64,000 nt of DNA from NCBI RefSeq assembly GCF_902810435.1, contig NZ_LR778174.1:1227501-1291500 (forward strand). The letters are read 5' to 3'. Source of the stretch: Veillonella parvula (GTDB taxonomy: Bacteria > Bacillota > Negativicutes > Veillonellales > Veillonellaceae). Below, one piece after another: positions 1 through 8,123 of the stretch (positions within the stretch are counted from its first letter, which is position 1; each line of letters begins with the position of its first letter). Under the pieces are notes generated by a model. It had not been told where the DNA came from and searched no databases. It was given only the letters and a program-made list of their open reading frames with translations. The position numbers and the translations under genes were made by a program.

Positions 1-330
1 ATAAATGCGCTTATATCCACAGCTAGGACTTTTCGCCTTCATCAAAGCTTGCTTGCAACCATATTTTTGTGCAATATCAACTGTTAGTTGAGCACCTCTT
101 ACAAACTCATCGGTAACATCAGCTCCATTAACAGTACATATACGTTCACCCTGCCGCTCAGCAGGATCACGAGGCGTACTAAGTCCCCCTAACACTTCCG
201 GACATACAGGTACTAATTCATAATATTCCTTTAGAGCCTCTATCGTTTCTATATAATTGTCTTTGCCATCATATCGACAATGTACACCAAATAGGCATTC
301 ACTAATTAATAACTTAGGTTTCTTATTCAT
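1..330 (-). CDS. DUF523 family protein, C-terminus cut by window edge
   Basis: The first 110 codons of a DUF523 (YbbK-like) protein are present; the rest lies outside the window. Family hallmarks seen are C12 and C18 with the CRYDG motif (18-22), CPEVLGGL (43-50), TPRDPAE (52-58), the DVT segment (71-73) and SPSCG (101-105). The conserved cysteines suggest metal or Fe-S binding, but the biochemical role of the family is not established. The ATG at 328-330 is the only sensible start; the ribosome binding site before it is weak. It is followed rightwards by the tRNA operon terminator, so it is probably transcribed separately from the tRNAs. Confidence 0.85.
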   Translation of the reverse strand, partial: MNKKPKLLISECLFGVHCRYDGKDNYIETIEALKEYYELVPVCPEVLGGLSTPRDPAERQGERICTVNGADVTDEFVRGAQLTVDIAQKYGCKQALMKAKSPSCGYKRIY

Positions 331-406
331 AGATTTATCTATCTCTTATATATTTATACGTAACTTATAGTAATAATTTTCACAAATCGTTTTAATTGTA
401 TATAAG

Positions 407-433
407 AAAAAAGACTAACCCTAAGTTAGTCTT
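407..433 (-). terminator. Intrinsic terminator of the tRNA operon
   Basis: Seven-base-pair stem (413-419 with 425-431) and short loop, followed on the minus strand by a run of six T. It sits directly after the tRNA-Leu gene and ends the five-tRNA transcript. Confidence 0.85.
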
Positions 434-436
434 AAT

Positions 437-525
437 TGGTGCCGAGGACCGGAATCGAACCGGTACGGTTGTTTCCAACCGACGGATTTTAAGTCCGTTG
501 CGTCTGCCTGTTCCGCCACCCCGGC
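437..525 (-). tRNA. tRNA-Leu (anticodon TAA)
   Basis: Complete 89-nt class II tRNA with a long variable arm. The acceptor stem GCCGGGG pairs with CCTCGGC, the anticodon loop reads TAA, the T-arm has GGTTCGATTCC, and the discriminator A is followed by an encoded CCA. Last gene of the tRNA operon. Confidence 0.95.
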
Positions 526-539
526 ATGGGTAACGATTG

Positions 540-614
<75 letters not shown>

Positions 615-623
615 ATATAAAAT

Positions 624-698
624 TGGAGCGGGAAACGAGATTCGAACTCGCGACCCCCGCCTTGGCAAGGCGGTGCTCTACCGCTGAGCTATTCCCGC
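624..698 (-). tRNA. tRNA-Gly (anticodon GCC)
   Basis: Complete 75-nt tRNA with acceptor GCGGGAA, anticodon loop reading GCC inside a strong GC-rich anticodon stem, T-arm GTTCGAATC and encoded CCA. Confidence 0.95.
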
Positions 699-705
699 AT
701 ATAAA

Positions 706-781
<76 letters not shown>

Positions 782-786
782 ATAAA

Positions 787-862
787 TGGCGACCCCGATC
801 AGATTTGAACTGACGATCTTCGCCGTGACAGGGCGACATGTTAACCGCTACACCACGGGGCC
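787..862 (-). tRNA. tRNA-Asp (anticodon GTC)
   Basis: Complete 76-nt tRNA with acceptor GGCCCCG, anticodon loop CTGTCAC, discriminator G and encoded CCA. First gene after the promoter. Confidence 0.95.
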
Positions 863-881
863 GTAACCAAAGTACTTGCTT

Positions 882-910
882 AGTATATCGGTTATCAGGA
901 CTTTTGTCAA
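882..910 (-). promoter_or_regulatory. Sigma-70-type promoter of the tRNA operon
   Basis: Perfect -35 TTGACA (905-910), 17-nt spacer, -10 TATACT (882-887), about 12 nt before the start of tRNA-Asp. The -35 box begins only 3 nt after the stop codon of the upstream MBL gene and no terminator lies between them, so read-through from that operon is also possible. Confidence 0.9.
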
Positions 911-912
911 CA

Positions 913-1509
913 CTATACTACAATATTTTTAATAAATTCTTCCTCATTTTTTAATATGGTAGATTCCCTATGTCCTGGCTCAACAATCAAATCCTTGGAC
1001 AAAGTTAAAAGATATTTCAAACTCTTAATCAAATCAGCTGGATCACTTTTATAAGTATCTGTATTTCCCACATTTTGCTTAAATAAGGTATCACCAGTAA
1101 ATAGATACCCTTCAATTTCTAAACAAACCGATCCCGCACTATGCCCAGGTGTATGATGAACTAATATATCAAAAGGATCTAAATTTAATTGCCCCTCTAC
1201 TAAATCATTACAATGTGTATACATTTTTTTCTTATATACACTTGGTCTCCGTCGAATTAACTGTAACAACTCTTGATCTAAAGGATGTAAATAAGCGGGA
1301 ATATTATAATGTGTACACACTTCATCCAAGGCTGACACATGATCACAATGACCATGTGTCAATAAAACTGCTATGGGTTCAGAATCTGCAACCATATCAA
1401 TAATGTGGTTACAATGAAAGCCCGGATCAATAATTATAGATTTTCCCTCTTTGATAAGCACATAACAATTTGCTTTATAAAGCCCTAGAGGACGTTTTAT
1501 AACTTCCAT
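913..1509 (-). CDS. MBL-fold metallohydrolase (glyoxalase II-like)
   Basis: A 198-residue single-domain metallo-beta-lactamase-fold hydrolase. The metal-binding motif THGHCDH is at residues 51-57, with further ligands in HTPGHS (about 119-124), GDTLF (about 139) and GHR (about 182). The N-terminal ANCY segment is typical of the short glyoxalase II-like (YcbL/GloB) group that hydrolyses thioesters such as S-lactoylglutathione, but substrate cannot be read from sequence and this is shorter than classical GloB (about 250 residues), lacking its C-terminal substrate domain. Last gene of the long leftward run, 15 nt after trkH. Probably cytoplasmic; no signal peptide. Confidence 0.85.
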   Translation of the reverse strand: MEVIKRPLGLYKANCYVLIKEGKSIIIDPGFHCNHIIDMVADSEPIAVLLTHGHCDHVSALDEVCTHYNIPAYLHPLDQELLQLIRRRPSVYKKKMYTHCNDLVEGQLNLDPFDILVHHTPGHSAGSVCLEIEGYLFTGDTLFKQNVGNTDTYKSDPADLIKSLKYLLTLSKDLIVEPGHRESTILKNEEEFIKNIVV

Positions 1510-1524
1510 ATAGTTCCCGCCCTC

Positions 1525-3012
1525 CTATAGAATACGATATCGTTTAGGAACCTCTTTTTTAATAAAATACCCTTCCCAAAACTGAGGGTGAAGCATAACT
1601 AAAATCGTAAATAACTCCAAACGACCTAGTAACATGTCTACAATAGCAATACATTTAGCAGTATCCGGCATAACATTAAAGGAATCAGTAGGACCAAAGC
1701 CACCAAACCCTAGTCCTACATTGCTAAGAAAGGCCGTAACCACTTGCATAGAATCATATGTATTAAGACCAGTACAAGTCATTAGAAAAACAGATACCAC
1801 ATAAATCATTAAATATAAAAATAAAAATTGATGTGTCATCTGGATCCATTTAGTAGGCATCGGTTTACCATTAATACGTACTACTTGAACCATATCAGGA
1901 TGAATTGATTTTCGCAGATAAATTATAGAACTCTTAATCAAAATAATAAGTCGTATAATTTTTACACCGCCCGTTGTAGAACCACTACAACCACCAAAAA
2001 ATGTACAAATAAATAACATCATCTGTGCTGCAGCAGGCCACAAATCATAATCACTAATAGCAAAACCACTACCAGTTTGAAGCGAAACTAAATTAAAGGC
2101 AGCATTTCTAACAATCTCTAAAGGACTAGAATAGCTAGATTGTAATGCTAGAGATATTGATACAATGGCAATACCAATAAACACTACAAGCCAGTACATA
2201 CGTGTTTCAAAATCATTAATTAAAACGCGAATTCCTTTTTGAAGTGCATTGTAATACACAGAGAAATTGCCACCAGCAAGAAACATAAAGAATATAAATA
2301 CGAAACAAATATAATTACTTTGTTCATAAATAAAAGCCCCTGCTGATGTCGGTGCAAATCCACCCGTGGCAATAATAGAAAAGGCATAGTTTAACGCATC
2401 AAAAGGTTCAATGCCTCCAGCCCACAGCATAAGAAAGCAAAGAGCAGTAAAGGCAATATACAACTGCCAAAGCTTTGTAGCCATTGATTGAATACGCGGC
2501 ATTACAACACCAGGCTTTGGTACAGATGCCTCTGCATTAAAGAAATGTGCTGCATCTGCTCCTAAATTCTTTAAAAATGATAAGATAAGGACGATGATCC
2601 CCATTCCTCCAACCCAGTGCATAAGACCACGCCACAATACAAATGTGTTTGGTAACGTATCAACACTATAAATAATAGTGGCCCCAGTTGCAGTAATACC
2701 CGAAGTGGCTTCAAATAAAGCATCAAAAACATTAGTCAATATGCCACTCCCCAAAAAAGGTAAAGCCCCCAAAATAACCGTGAATATCCAAGTAGAGGAT
2801 ACAACTAAGAACCCATCACGAATACTAAAGCTTTGACTTTCACAACCGTAATAAGATAAAAGCGTCCCCAAAACTAAAGAAAGGCTTGTGGTTATAAGGA
2901 ATGACCAATATGCAGTTTCAAATACAACACTGTATATAAAAGGGATTAAAGTAAAAACCCCAAATATATAGAGTAGTCGACCCACTAAGGACATAACGAT
3001 TTGAATTCGCAT
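1525..3012 (-). CDS. trkH: Trk potassium uptake system, membrane subunit TrkH
   Basis: A 495-residue polytopic inner-membrane protein of the TrkH/KtrB K+ transporter superfamily. Four pore-like segments carry the filter glycines: ATGATI near residue 91, ATGGF near 215, QTGSGF near 313 and NVGLGFGGFGP near 440. The TrkH signature FFGGCSGSTTGGVKIIR lies near residue 340. Length matches the family (about 480-500). It moves K+ (probably with H+ or Na+) and is gated by the cytosolic TrkA ring encoded immediately upstream (gap 12 nt), so the two form one functional unit and are co-transcribed. Confidence 0.95.
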   Translation of the reverse strand: MRIQIVMSLVGRLLYIFGVFTLIPFIYSVVFETAYWSFLITTSLSLVLGTLLSYYGCESQSFSIRDGFLVVSSTWIFTVILGALPFLGSGILTNVFDALFEATSGITATGATIIYSVDTLPNTFVLWRGLMHWVGGMGIIVLILSFLKNLGADAAHFFNAEASVPKPGVVMPRIQSMATKLWQLYIAFTALCFLMLWAGGIEPFDALNYAFSIIATGGFAPTSAGAFIYEQSNYICFVFIFFMFLAGGNFSVYYNALQKGIRVLINDFETRMYWLVVFIGIAIVSISLALQSSYSSPLEIVRNAAFNLVSLQTGSGFAISDYDLWPAAAQMMLFICTFFGGCSGSTTGGVKIIRLIILIKSSIIYLRKSIHPDMVQVVRINGKPMPTKWIQMTHQFLFLYLMIYVVSVFLMTCTGLNTYDSMQVVTAFLSNVGLGFGGFGPTDSFNVMPDTAKCIAIVDMLLGRLELFTILVMLHPQFWEGYFIKKEVPKRYRIL

Positions 3013-3024
3013 AACCCCTCCTTA

Positions 3025-4365
3025 CTAAGTAAGATATTTAAGCAATTTGCTTACCGATTCAGGTAATGTAAAGAGAACGATATGATCACCATCTAAAATT
3101 TGAGTATTACCACGAGGTACGATAGCTTCATTTTCCCGTAAAATTACACCTACCAAGGCCTTCCCAGGTAAACGAATATCTTTTAATTGTTTACCTGCCA
3201 CAGGTGATTCATTGGTAATTTCAATCTCGATAGATTCGGCTTTACCACCTTCAAAGGTGGAAATAGATACAACCCCTTCTCCACTTCGTACAAAGCGCAA
3301 AATTTGACTTGCTGTTAATAAACGTGGAGAAAATACAACATCAATACCTACTTGCTCCATCAGCATAATATATTCCGGCCGACCCACACGAACAACGGTC
3401 TTTTGGATACCCATATGCTTCCCTACAAGTGCTACAAGTAAGTTAAGTTTATCATCATCTGTTAGAGCAATAATTACATCGCTATCAGCAATTTCCTCAG
3501 CTTCGAGCAAATCAAAATCAGTACCATCCCCATTGATAACCATGGCTTTATCCACTTGATTTGCCAGTTTCTCACAACGGTCAAAGTCTTTTTCAATAAC
3601 CTTCACAGAAAAACCAGCTTTTTCTAGTAATACAGTTAAGTTACGACCTAAGAGACCTGCCCCAATGATTACAGCCCGTTTATAGAATGTATTATAATTA
3701 TGGAACCAAAGTTTCTCCACTTCAGAAACGGACTCTTTCAAACCTAGAAAAAATACACTATCATCAGCCTGTAAGCGACTTTCACCATGCGGAATAATCA
3801 TTTCACCATAGCGCAAAATACCAACTAATAGAACACCTTCAGGAAAGCGAATTTCTTTTAGTGGCTGTTCTAATAGAGGAAATTCATTATTCAATTTGAA
3901 TTCCATAAGGCGCACAGCACCCTGACCGAACTCCTCAACATCTATAGCTGATGGTGTTTCTAAAATTTGTAGTAACTCTTGAGCTGTAACCATTTCAGGA
4001 TTGATGAAAAGATCAACACCTAATTGAGCTCGTATCTCCTCATCCATATGTTCCGCCACACTATTATCACGAACGCGTGCAATAGTTGTAGGCACACCTT
4101 TTATTTTAGCTACCGAACAGGATAGCATATTAACCTCATCTGAATCAGTAACAGCAATAAACATACCAACATCAGACATATCGATTTCATTCAATAATTG
4201 AACATCACTGCCATTTCCTAAAACTAGGCTAACATCTAATGTATTTTCAAGATTATGAATGCGTTCTGGTGAGCGATCGATAACATATACATCATGATCG
4301 TCTTGAATAAGACGTTGTGCTAATGAATAACCAACCTTACCAGCGCCTACAATGACAATTTTCAT
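3025..4365 (-). CDS. trkA: Trk potassium uptake system, NAD-binding regulatory protein TrkA
   Basis: A 446-residue cytosolic protein with the duplicated layout of full-length TrkA: Rossmann RCK-N domain with GAGKVG (7-12), a TrkA-C (RCK-C) domain around 140-220, a second Rossmann domain with GAGLLG (around 236), and a second RCK-C domain at the end. It binds NAD(H)/ATP-type nucleotides and gates TrkH. Five nucleotides separate it from the upstream S1-protein gene, consistent with one transcript. Nothing is missing compared with family members. Confidence 0.95.
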   Translation of the reverse strand: MKIVIVGAGKVGYSLAQRLIQDDHDVYVIDRSPERIHNLENTLDVSLVLGNGSDVQLLNEIDMSDVGMFIAVTDSDEVNMLSCSVAKIKGVPTTIARVRDNSVAEHMDEEIRAQLGVDLFINPEMVTAQELLQILETPSAIDVEEFGQGAVRLMEFKLNNEFPLLEQPLKEIRFPEGVLLVGILRYGEMIIPHGESRLQADDSVFFLGLKESVSEVEKLWFHNYNTFYKRAVIIGAGLLGRNLTVLLEKAGFSVKVIEKDFDRCEKLANQVDKAMVINGDGTDFDLLEAEEIADSDVIIALTDDDKLNLLVALVGKHMGIQKTVVRVGRPEYIMLMEQVGIDVVFSPRLLTASQILRFVRSGEGVVSISTFEGGKAESIEIEITNESPVAGKQLKDIRLPGKALVGVILRENEAIVPRGNTQILDGDHIVLFTLPESVSKLLKYLT

Positions 4366-4370
4366 CGTCT

Positions 4371-5279
4371 TTATTCCTCATCTTGGGGCTCATCACTAAC
4401 AAGAGGTGTCCATTGGCGACCTATGTCGGTAAGCAATGTCCAACCATCCTCCTGAACAATTTTTTTCTCTTTCATTAAATGCCCTAAGGCACGTTTGAAC
4501 GCAGCCTTACTAATATTGAACTTATCTTTAATCAACATCGCTGAAGACTCATCACTATATGGCATCTTTCCACCGCGATTTAAAAGATATTCCATAATAA
4601 TATCACCATCTGAAACAAGAGCTTTTTCCTTTGTAGGGCGCATAGATACATTGACACGACCATCATCGCGTTTGAAAGTAATACGACCTTCAATCATTTC
4701 CCCTACTTTTAACTTTCTCGTCATTTCAGAACGATGTAAAAAGGCAATCCAACGCTCAGGAGTGATAAAAAATGCCCCCTCACTCGTTAAGTTATAGATA
4801 GCACCTTTTACAAGTTGACCAACCGTAGCTTCAGTAGCAGCTTTAGAGGCACGACGCATTTCATCATCTACATCCATGGAGACCGCAAAACGGCCAGATT
4901 TATCTGTATAAAGACGAACCCACACCTTTTCCCCTACCTGAGGGCGACCACGCATCTCCGCATGAGGCATAAAGATACCACGTTCTGTGCCAACCTCAAC
5001 GAAGCAACCAAAATTTGTCGTATTGATGACCTCAACATAACCAATTTGGCCAACCTTCATAGCTGGTAAACGCATAGAAGCAGTTAAACGCCCCTTTGGA
5101 TCGCGATATAAAAATACTTCTACCGCATCTCCTATAGTAACTGGTGAAGTTTGTTGATCTTTATGAAGCAAAATATCATCATTTGTATTGCCTGTTTGAC
5201 CATCTAGAAAAGCACCTTGGTCACTAGTACGCAATACTTTCAATGTGGCAATTGTATTTTCCAACAATTCTGTAGCCAT
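4371..5279 (-). CDS. cvfB: S1-domain RNA-binding protein, CvfB-like
   Basis: A 302-residue protein related to CvfB/YitL. It has tandem S1-like OB folds (clearest at about 65-130, around VGQIGYVEVINTTNFGCFVE, and again about 150-215) and a C-terminal winged helix (about 225-290) seen in the CvfB family, where it binds RNA. In staphylococci CvfB affects virulence gene expression; here only an RNA-binding regulatory role can be inferred. The start chosen is the ATG at 5277-5279, preceded by GAAGGAGT at ideal spacing, rather than a longer ORF beginning 36 nt upstream. The ribosome binding site lies within the last codons of rsfS, so the two are tightly linked. Confidence 0.85.
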   Translation of the reverse strand: MATELLENTIATLKVLRTSDQGAFLDGQTGNTNDDILLHKDQQTSPVTIGDAVEVFLYRDPKGRLTASMRLPAMKVGQIGYVEVINTTNFGCFVEVGTERGIFMPHAEMRGRPQVGEKVWVRLYTDKSGRFAVSMDVDDEMRRASKAATEATVGQLVKGAIYNLTSEGAFFITPERWIAFLHRSEMTRKLKVGEMIEGRITFKRDDGRVNVSMRPTKEKALVSDGDIIMEYLLNRGGKMPYSDESSAMLIKDKFNISKAAFKRALGHLMKEKKIVQEDGWTLLTDIGRQWTPLVSDEPQDEE

Positions 5280-5280
5280 A

Positions 5281-5643
5281 TTATACTCCTTCAAATGGAA
5301 CTCGACCAGCGTCATTCCACAATTCTTCTAAACCGTAGAATTCACGCAATTCATCACCACCAAAGACATGACAAATTATATCGCCAAAATCCAATAAGAT
5401 CCATTCACCTTCACGATAACCTTCTCTATGCTGTACGGTTATACCTAATTCGGCTGCTTTATCTTCCATTTCATCAGCAATGCTTTGAGATTGCTTACTA
5501 TTATTTGCACTGGCAATCAAAAAATAATCACCTAACATTGAAATACCTTCTAAATCAAGAATTTCAATATCTCTGCCCTTTTTATCAAATGCAGCTTGTG
5601 CAAGTTCTAATACGATTTGTTTAATATCTTCTTTCTTTTTCAT
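5281..5643 (-). CDS. rsfS: Ribosome silencing factor RsfS
   Basis: A 120-residue RsfS/YbeB/Iojap protein, which binds uL14 on the large subunit and blocks subunit joining when nutrients fail. The family core is visible: DIEILDLEGISMLGDYFLIASANN (about 19-42), SIADEMEDKAAELG, the REGYREGEWILLDFGDIICHVF segment and a C-terminal REFYGLEELW. The start is the ATG at 5641-5643 with AAGAGG upstream; a longer open frame exists but overlaps the upstream LCP gene and lacks a good site. The nadD-yqeK-LCP-rsfS order is standard in Firmicutes. Confidence 0.95.
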   Translation of the reverse strand: MKKKEDIKQIVLELAQAAFDKKGRDIEILDLEGISMLGDYFLIASANNSKQSQSIADEMEDKAAELGITVQHREGYREGEWILLDFGDIICHVFGGDELREFYGLEELWNDAGRVPFEGV

Positions 5644-5659
5644 TATATTGCCTCTTATC

Positions 5660-6781
5660 TTATCGCTTACTACCGCTCTCCTCACCTGGTTCTGTGGGCT
5701 TTGTAATAGTGCCCCCATTATGTTCCGATTCAGGTGCAACTTTCGACATACTATTTGTTGGTGCAGATATAAATTGCGTCATTTCATTAGCTGGTAAATT
5801 ACCCATTGTAATACCCACTAAACGCTGAGCTTCCGTAGGGTTTACCTTCCAATAAGTCGTTTCACCTATAAGCTCTTTTTCACCAGGAAGAATATAGAAG
5901 TGGATCTCTTCCTTATTAATTTTGCTCGCATTATATACCAGTTTAATAGCATCTAAAGTGGAGATATTACTATCAAAATGCTCCCAAATACGCCAAATAT
6001 GCCATGCATTTGTTAAGAAAAATGCATTATGCTCTTGTTCCACCCACAACTTTAAGAATCGCTCTTGTCGTTGCACACGAGTAAAGGTATCGTGTTTAGG
6101 ATCAGAATATCGTAAATATGCTAAGGCATTATTACTATCTAATGTTTGATAACCACGTCGTAAATCAATATCCTTATTGCCTTCTGCATCAACATGTTCC
6201 ATCGGTTGCTCTACATAAATTTGTTGATTCCCTAACACATCATTAGTTTTCTTGAAAGCATCTTGATTAACTACCACGTAGTATGGTATTGAAATATGGA
6301 ACATATCCTCAATAACAGCTTTAGTAAGTTCAATGCCTCCTTTTTCATAAATACTATTTAACATAGTCGCATCGGTTTGATCACGATTATCGATTTTACT
6401 ATTACTTGGAATGCCGATAACGTCCATCGTTTTTTGATCAAGGTTTACAGATAATAGGAATAGACTATCACCTTGACTAGGATTATTGTCATCAGTGCCG
6501 ATAACCAAAATATATAAAGGTTTATCTAAGCCTTTTTGCTCTACTGATACAGTATTTGCGTCCTGTTTATTTTCACTATCTATCACGGCTTCAGTAGCTT
6601 CAGTAGTTCCGACAATTGCTCTATATGCATAAGATACACCACTATATATGCCATACCCTATCCCACCGAGCAAAGTAAAAACTACAACAATAGCCAGAAT
6701 AACTCTGGGCCACTTCACAGATGACTTTTGTTGACGTCTTTTTCTACGTCGGCGAGCTCTTGCTCGTTCACGTTCGTCCAT
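5660..6781 (-). CDS. LytR-CpsA-Psr (LCP) family protein
   Basis: A 373-residue membrane-anchored protein. It starts with a very basic cytoplasmic tail (about residues 1-20, Arg/Lys-rich), one transmembrane helix (about 25-47), then an extracytoplasmic LCP domain (about 85-300) and a low-complexity Ser/Thr/Glu tail. LCP enzymes transfer undecaprenyl-linked polymers to peptidoglycan. The C-terminal LCP signature is intact (LAYLRYSDPKHDTFTRVQRQ). The usual N-terminal motif with Asp-x-Arg is altered to GTDDNN, so a conserved arginine seems absent. The start at 6781 is preceded by GGAG; an ATG 12 nt upstream is part of that site. Lies between yqeK and rsfS. Confidence 0.85.
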   Translation of the reverse strand: MDERERARARRRRKRRQQKSSVKWPRVILAIVVVFTLLGGIGYGIYSGVSYAYRAIVGTTEATEAVIDSENKQDANTVSVEQKGLDKPLYILVIGTDDNNPSQGDSLFLLSVNLDQKTMDVIGIPSNSKIDNRDQTDATMLNSIYEKGGIELTKAVIEDMFHISIPYYVVVNQDAFKKTNDVLGNQQIYVEQPMEHVDAEGNKDIDLRRGYQTLDSNNALAYLRYSDPKHDTFTRVQRQERFLKLWVEQEHNAFFLTNAWHIWRIWEHFDSNISTLDAIKLVYNASKINKEEIHFYILPGEKELIGETTYWKVNPTEAQRLVGITMGNLPANEMTQFISAPTNSMSKVAPESEHNGGTITKPTEPGEESGSKR

Positions 6782-6792
6782 ATAAAACTCCA

Positions 6793-7365
6793 TTATTTAC
6801 AAGATTTTAATACATCATTACGACCAAGAATGGTCAAAGGATAAATAGAAAGATGTTGCTCAATAAGGTGATTAATAGTATTGTCAAAACCAAGCAATAC
6901 AGCCTTATTTAGATCTTTTTTAGCTACCGTTCGAAGTTCATCAACACCTGGGAAATCACGATTGGGTTCAATATAATCTGCTAAGAATATAACTTTATCT
7001 AATGTAGACATTCCCACCTTACCAGTTGTATGAACACGAATAGCTTCTAAAATTTCTGAATCGGTTATAGAAAACTCAAGTTTAGCTCGAATCATACCTG
7101 CTAATCCATGTAAAAGATTACCATTGGCTAATAATTCTTCATCAGCTTTGTAATTATTCTCCTTCACCAAATCTTGCATCTCTTTCAAAGGCATTTCTTT
7201 AGCACAATCATGCAGTAATGCCGCTAATCGTGCTTTTTCTACATCAACATTATAAAGTTTAGCCAACTGAGTTGCAGATTCAACAACACCCAGGGTATGC
7301 TTAAAACGTTTTTTTCCCATCCATTGACTTACCCTTTGTTGTATTTCATCAAACGATAACATCAT
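6793..7365 (-). CDS. yqeK: YqeK-like HD-domain diadenosine tetraphosphatase
   Basis: A 190-residue HD-domain phosphohydrolase of the YqeK family, whose members hydrolyse Ap4A symmetrically to ADP. The HD metal motif is in ALLHDCAKEM (around residue 50), with the first His in KRFKHTLGV (about 21-25) and further ligands in LLHGLAG and VRVHTTG-like segments (IRVHTTGK around 110) and FLADYIEPNR (around 128-137). It follows nadD directly (gap 0), the usual pairing in Firmicutes. Start ATG at 7363-7365 is followed by a second ATG; either could be used. Confidence 0.93.
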   Translation of the reverse strand: MMLSFDEIQQRVSQWMGKKRFKHTLGVVESATQLAKLYNVDVEKARLAALLHDCAKEMPLKEMQDLVKENNYKADEELLANGNLLHGLAGMIRAKLEFSITDSEILEAIRVHTTGKVGMSTLDKVIFLADYIEPNRDFPGVDELRTVAKKDLNKAVLLGFDNTINHLIEQHLSIYPLTILGRNDVLKSCK

Positions 7366-7980
7366 TTATTCCTTCCCATATATATGGTTTTCTTCTATAT
7401 AATCCACTACACATTTAGGCAACATATAACGAACTGTCTTTCCAGACCGTAAGCGCTCTCGTAAATACGTAGCAGACAATTTCATTTCAGGCACTTCCAT
7501 AACATGTATTTTTTCCCGTGCTTTAGCTCCTAATTCATCCAAAGTAGAATCAATAGCACTCGATCCATCTGGTCTAGTAGCTCCAATAAAATGAACCTCA
7601 TCTATCAGTTCATCTATAAATTTCCAAGTCGGTAATGCACGAATAGTATCAGTCCCTGCAATAAAGTAAAATTCAACAGTAGGACCATATAGTTTTTTAA
7701 AATATTGAATCGTATCAACGGTATACGAAGGGCCCTCTCGACGCATCTCTACATCAGAAATTTCAAAATTGGGATTATCCAAAACTGCGGCCGCTGTCAT
7801 AGCATAGCGATGATGACTATCAATCACATCATGTTGCTTATGTGGTGGAATACGAGCAGGTACAAAGATAACCTTTTCTAAATTAAAGCTCTCACAAGCC
7901 ACTTCTGCAATCATGAGATGACCTAAATGAATGGGATTAAATGTTCCACCAATTATACCTATGCGACGTTTATCTACCAT
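7366..7980 (-). CDS. nadD: Nicotinate-mononucleotide adenylyltransferase NadD
   Basis: A 204-residue nucleotidyltransferase that adenylates nicotinate mononucleotide to deamido-NAD. The (H/T)xGH nucleotide-binding motif appears in GGTFNPIHLGHLMIAE (11-26), the substrate loop in PARIPPHK, and the second signature near the end in LSATYLRERLRSG. Length is usual. It overlaps by 7 nt a small membrane-protein gene upstream and abuts yqeK downstream, so translation of the three is likely coupled. Confidence 0.95.
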   Translation of the reverse strand: MVDKRRIGIIGGTFNPIHLGHLMIAEVACESFNLEKVIFVPARIPPHKQHDVIDSHHRYAMTAAAVLDNPNFEISDVEMRREGPSYTVDTIQYFKKLYGPTVEFYFIAGTDTIRALPTWKFIDELIDEVHFIGATRPDGSSAIDSTLDELGAKAREKIHVMEVPEMKLSATYLRERLRSGKTVRYMLPKCVVDYIEENHIYGKE

Positions 7981-8123
7981 AATACGGTCACTCCCTTAAT
8001 GACAATGACACAAATAATGATGAATAAGAGCAATGCCTTTCCATAGGATATCCATTCATATCGGCCCTTAGGTGTTTGAAGATATCTGAAGTATGCCCTT
8101 ATAAAATAATATAGTTTCTTCAC
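7974..8123 (-). CDS. Small membrane protein, 49 residues, unknown function
   Basis: Short open frame filling the gap between proA and nadD. It starts with GTG whose bases overlap the proA stop codon (GTGA, a classic coupling overlap) and ends with TAG inside the nadD start region (7-nt overlap). The product begins basic and aromatic (KKLYYFIRAYFRYLQ), continues PKGRYEWISYGKA, then has one hydrophobic helix (about 30-49, LLLFIIICVIVI). A basic amino end and one helix suggest a single-pass inner-membrane protein with the N-terminus in the cytoplasm. I do not recognise a family. The lack of an obvious independent Shine-Dalgarno is offset by the overlap with proA. Confidence 0.65.
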   Translation of the reverse strand: MKKLYYFIRAYFRYLQTPKGRYEWISYGKALLLFIIICVIVIKGVTVLW

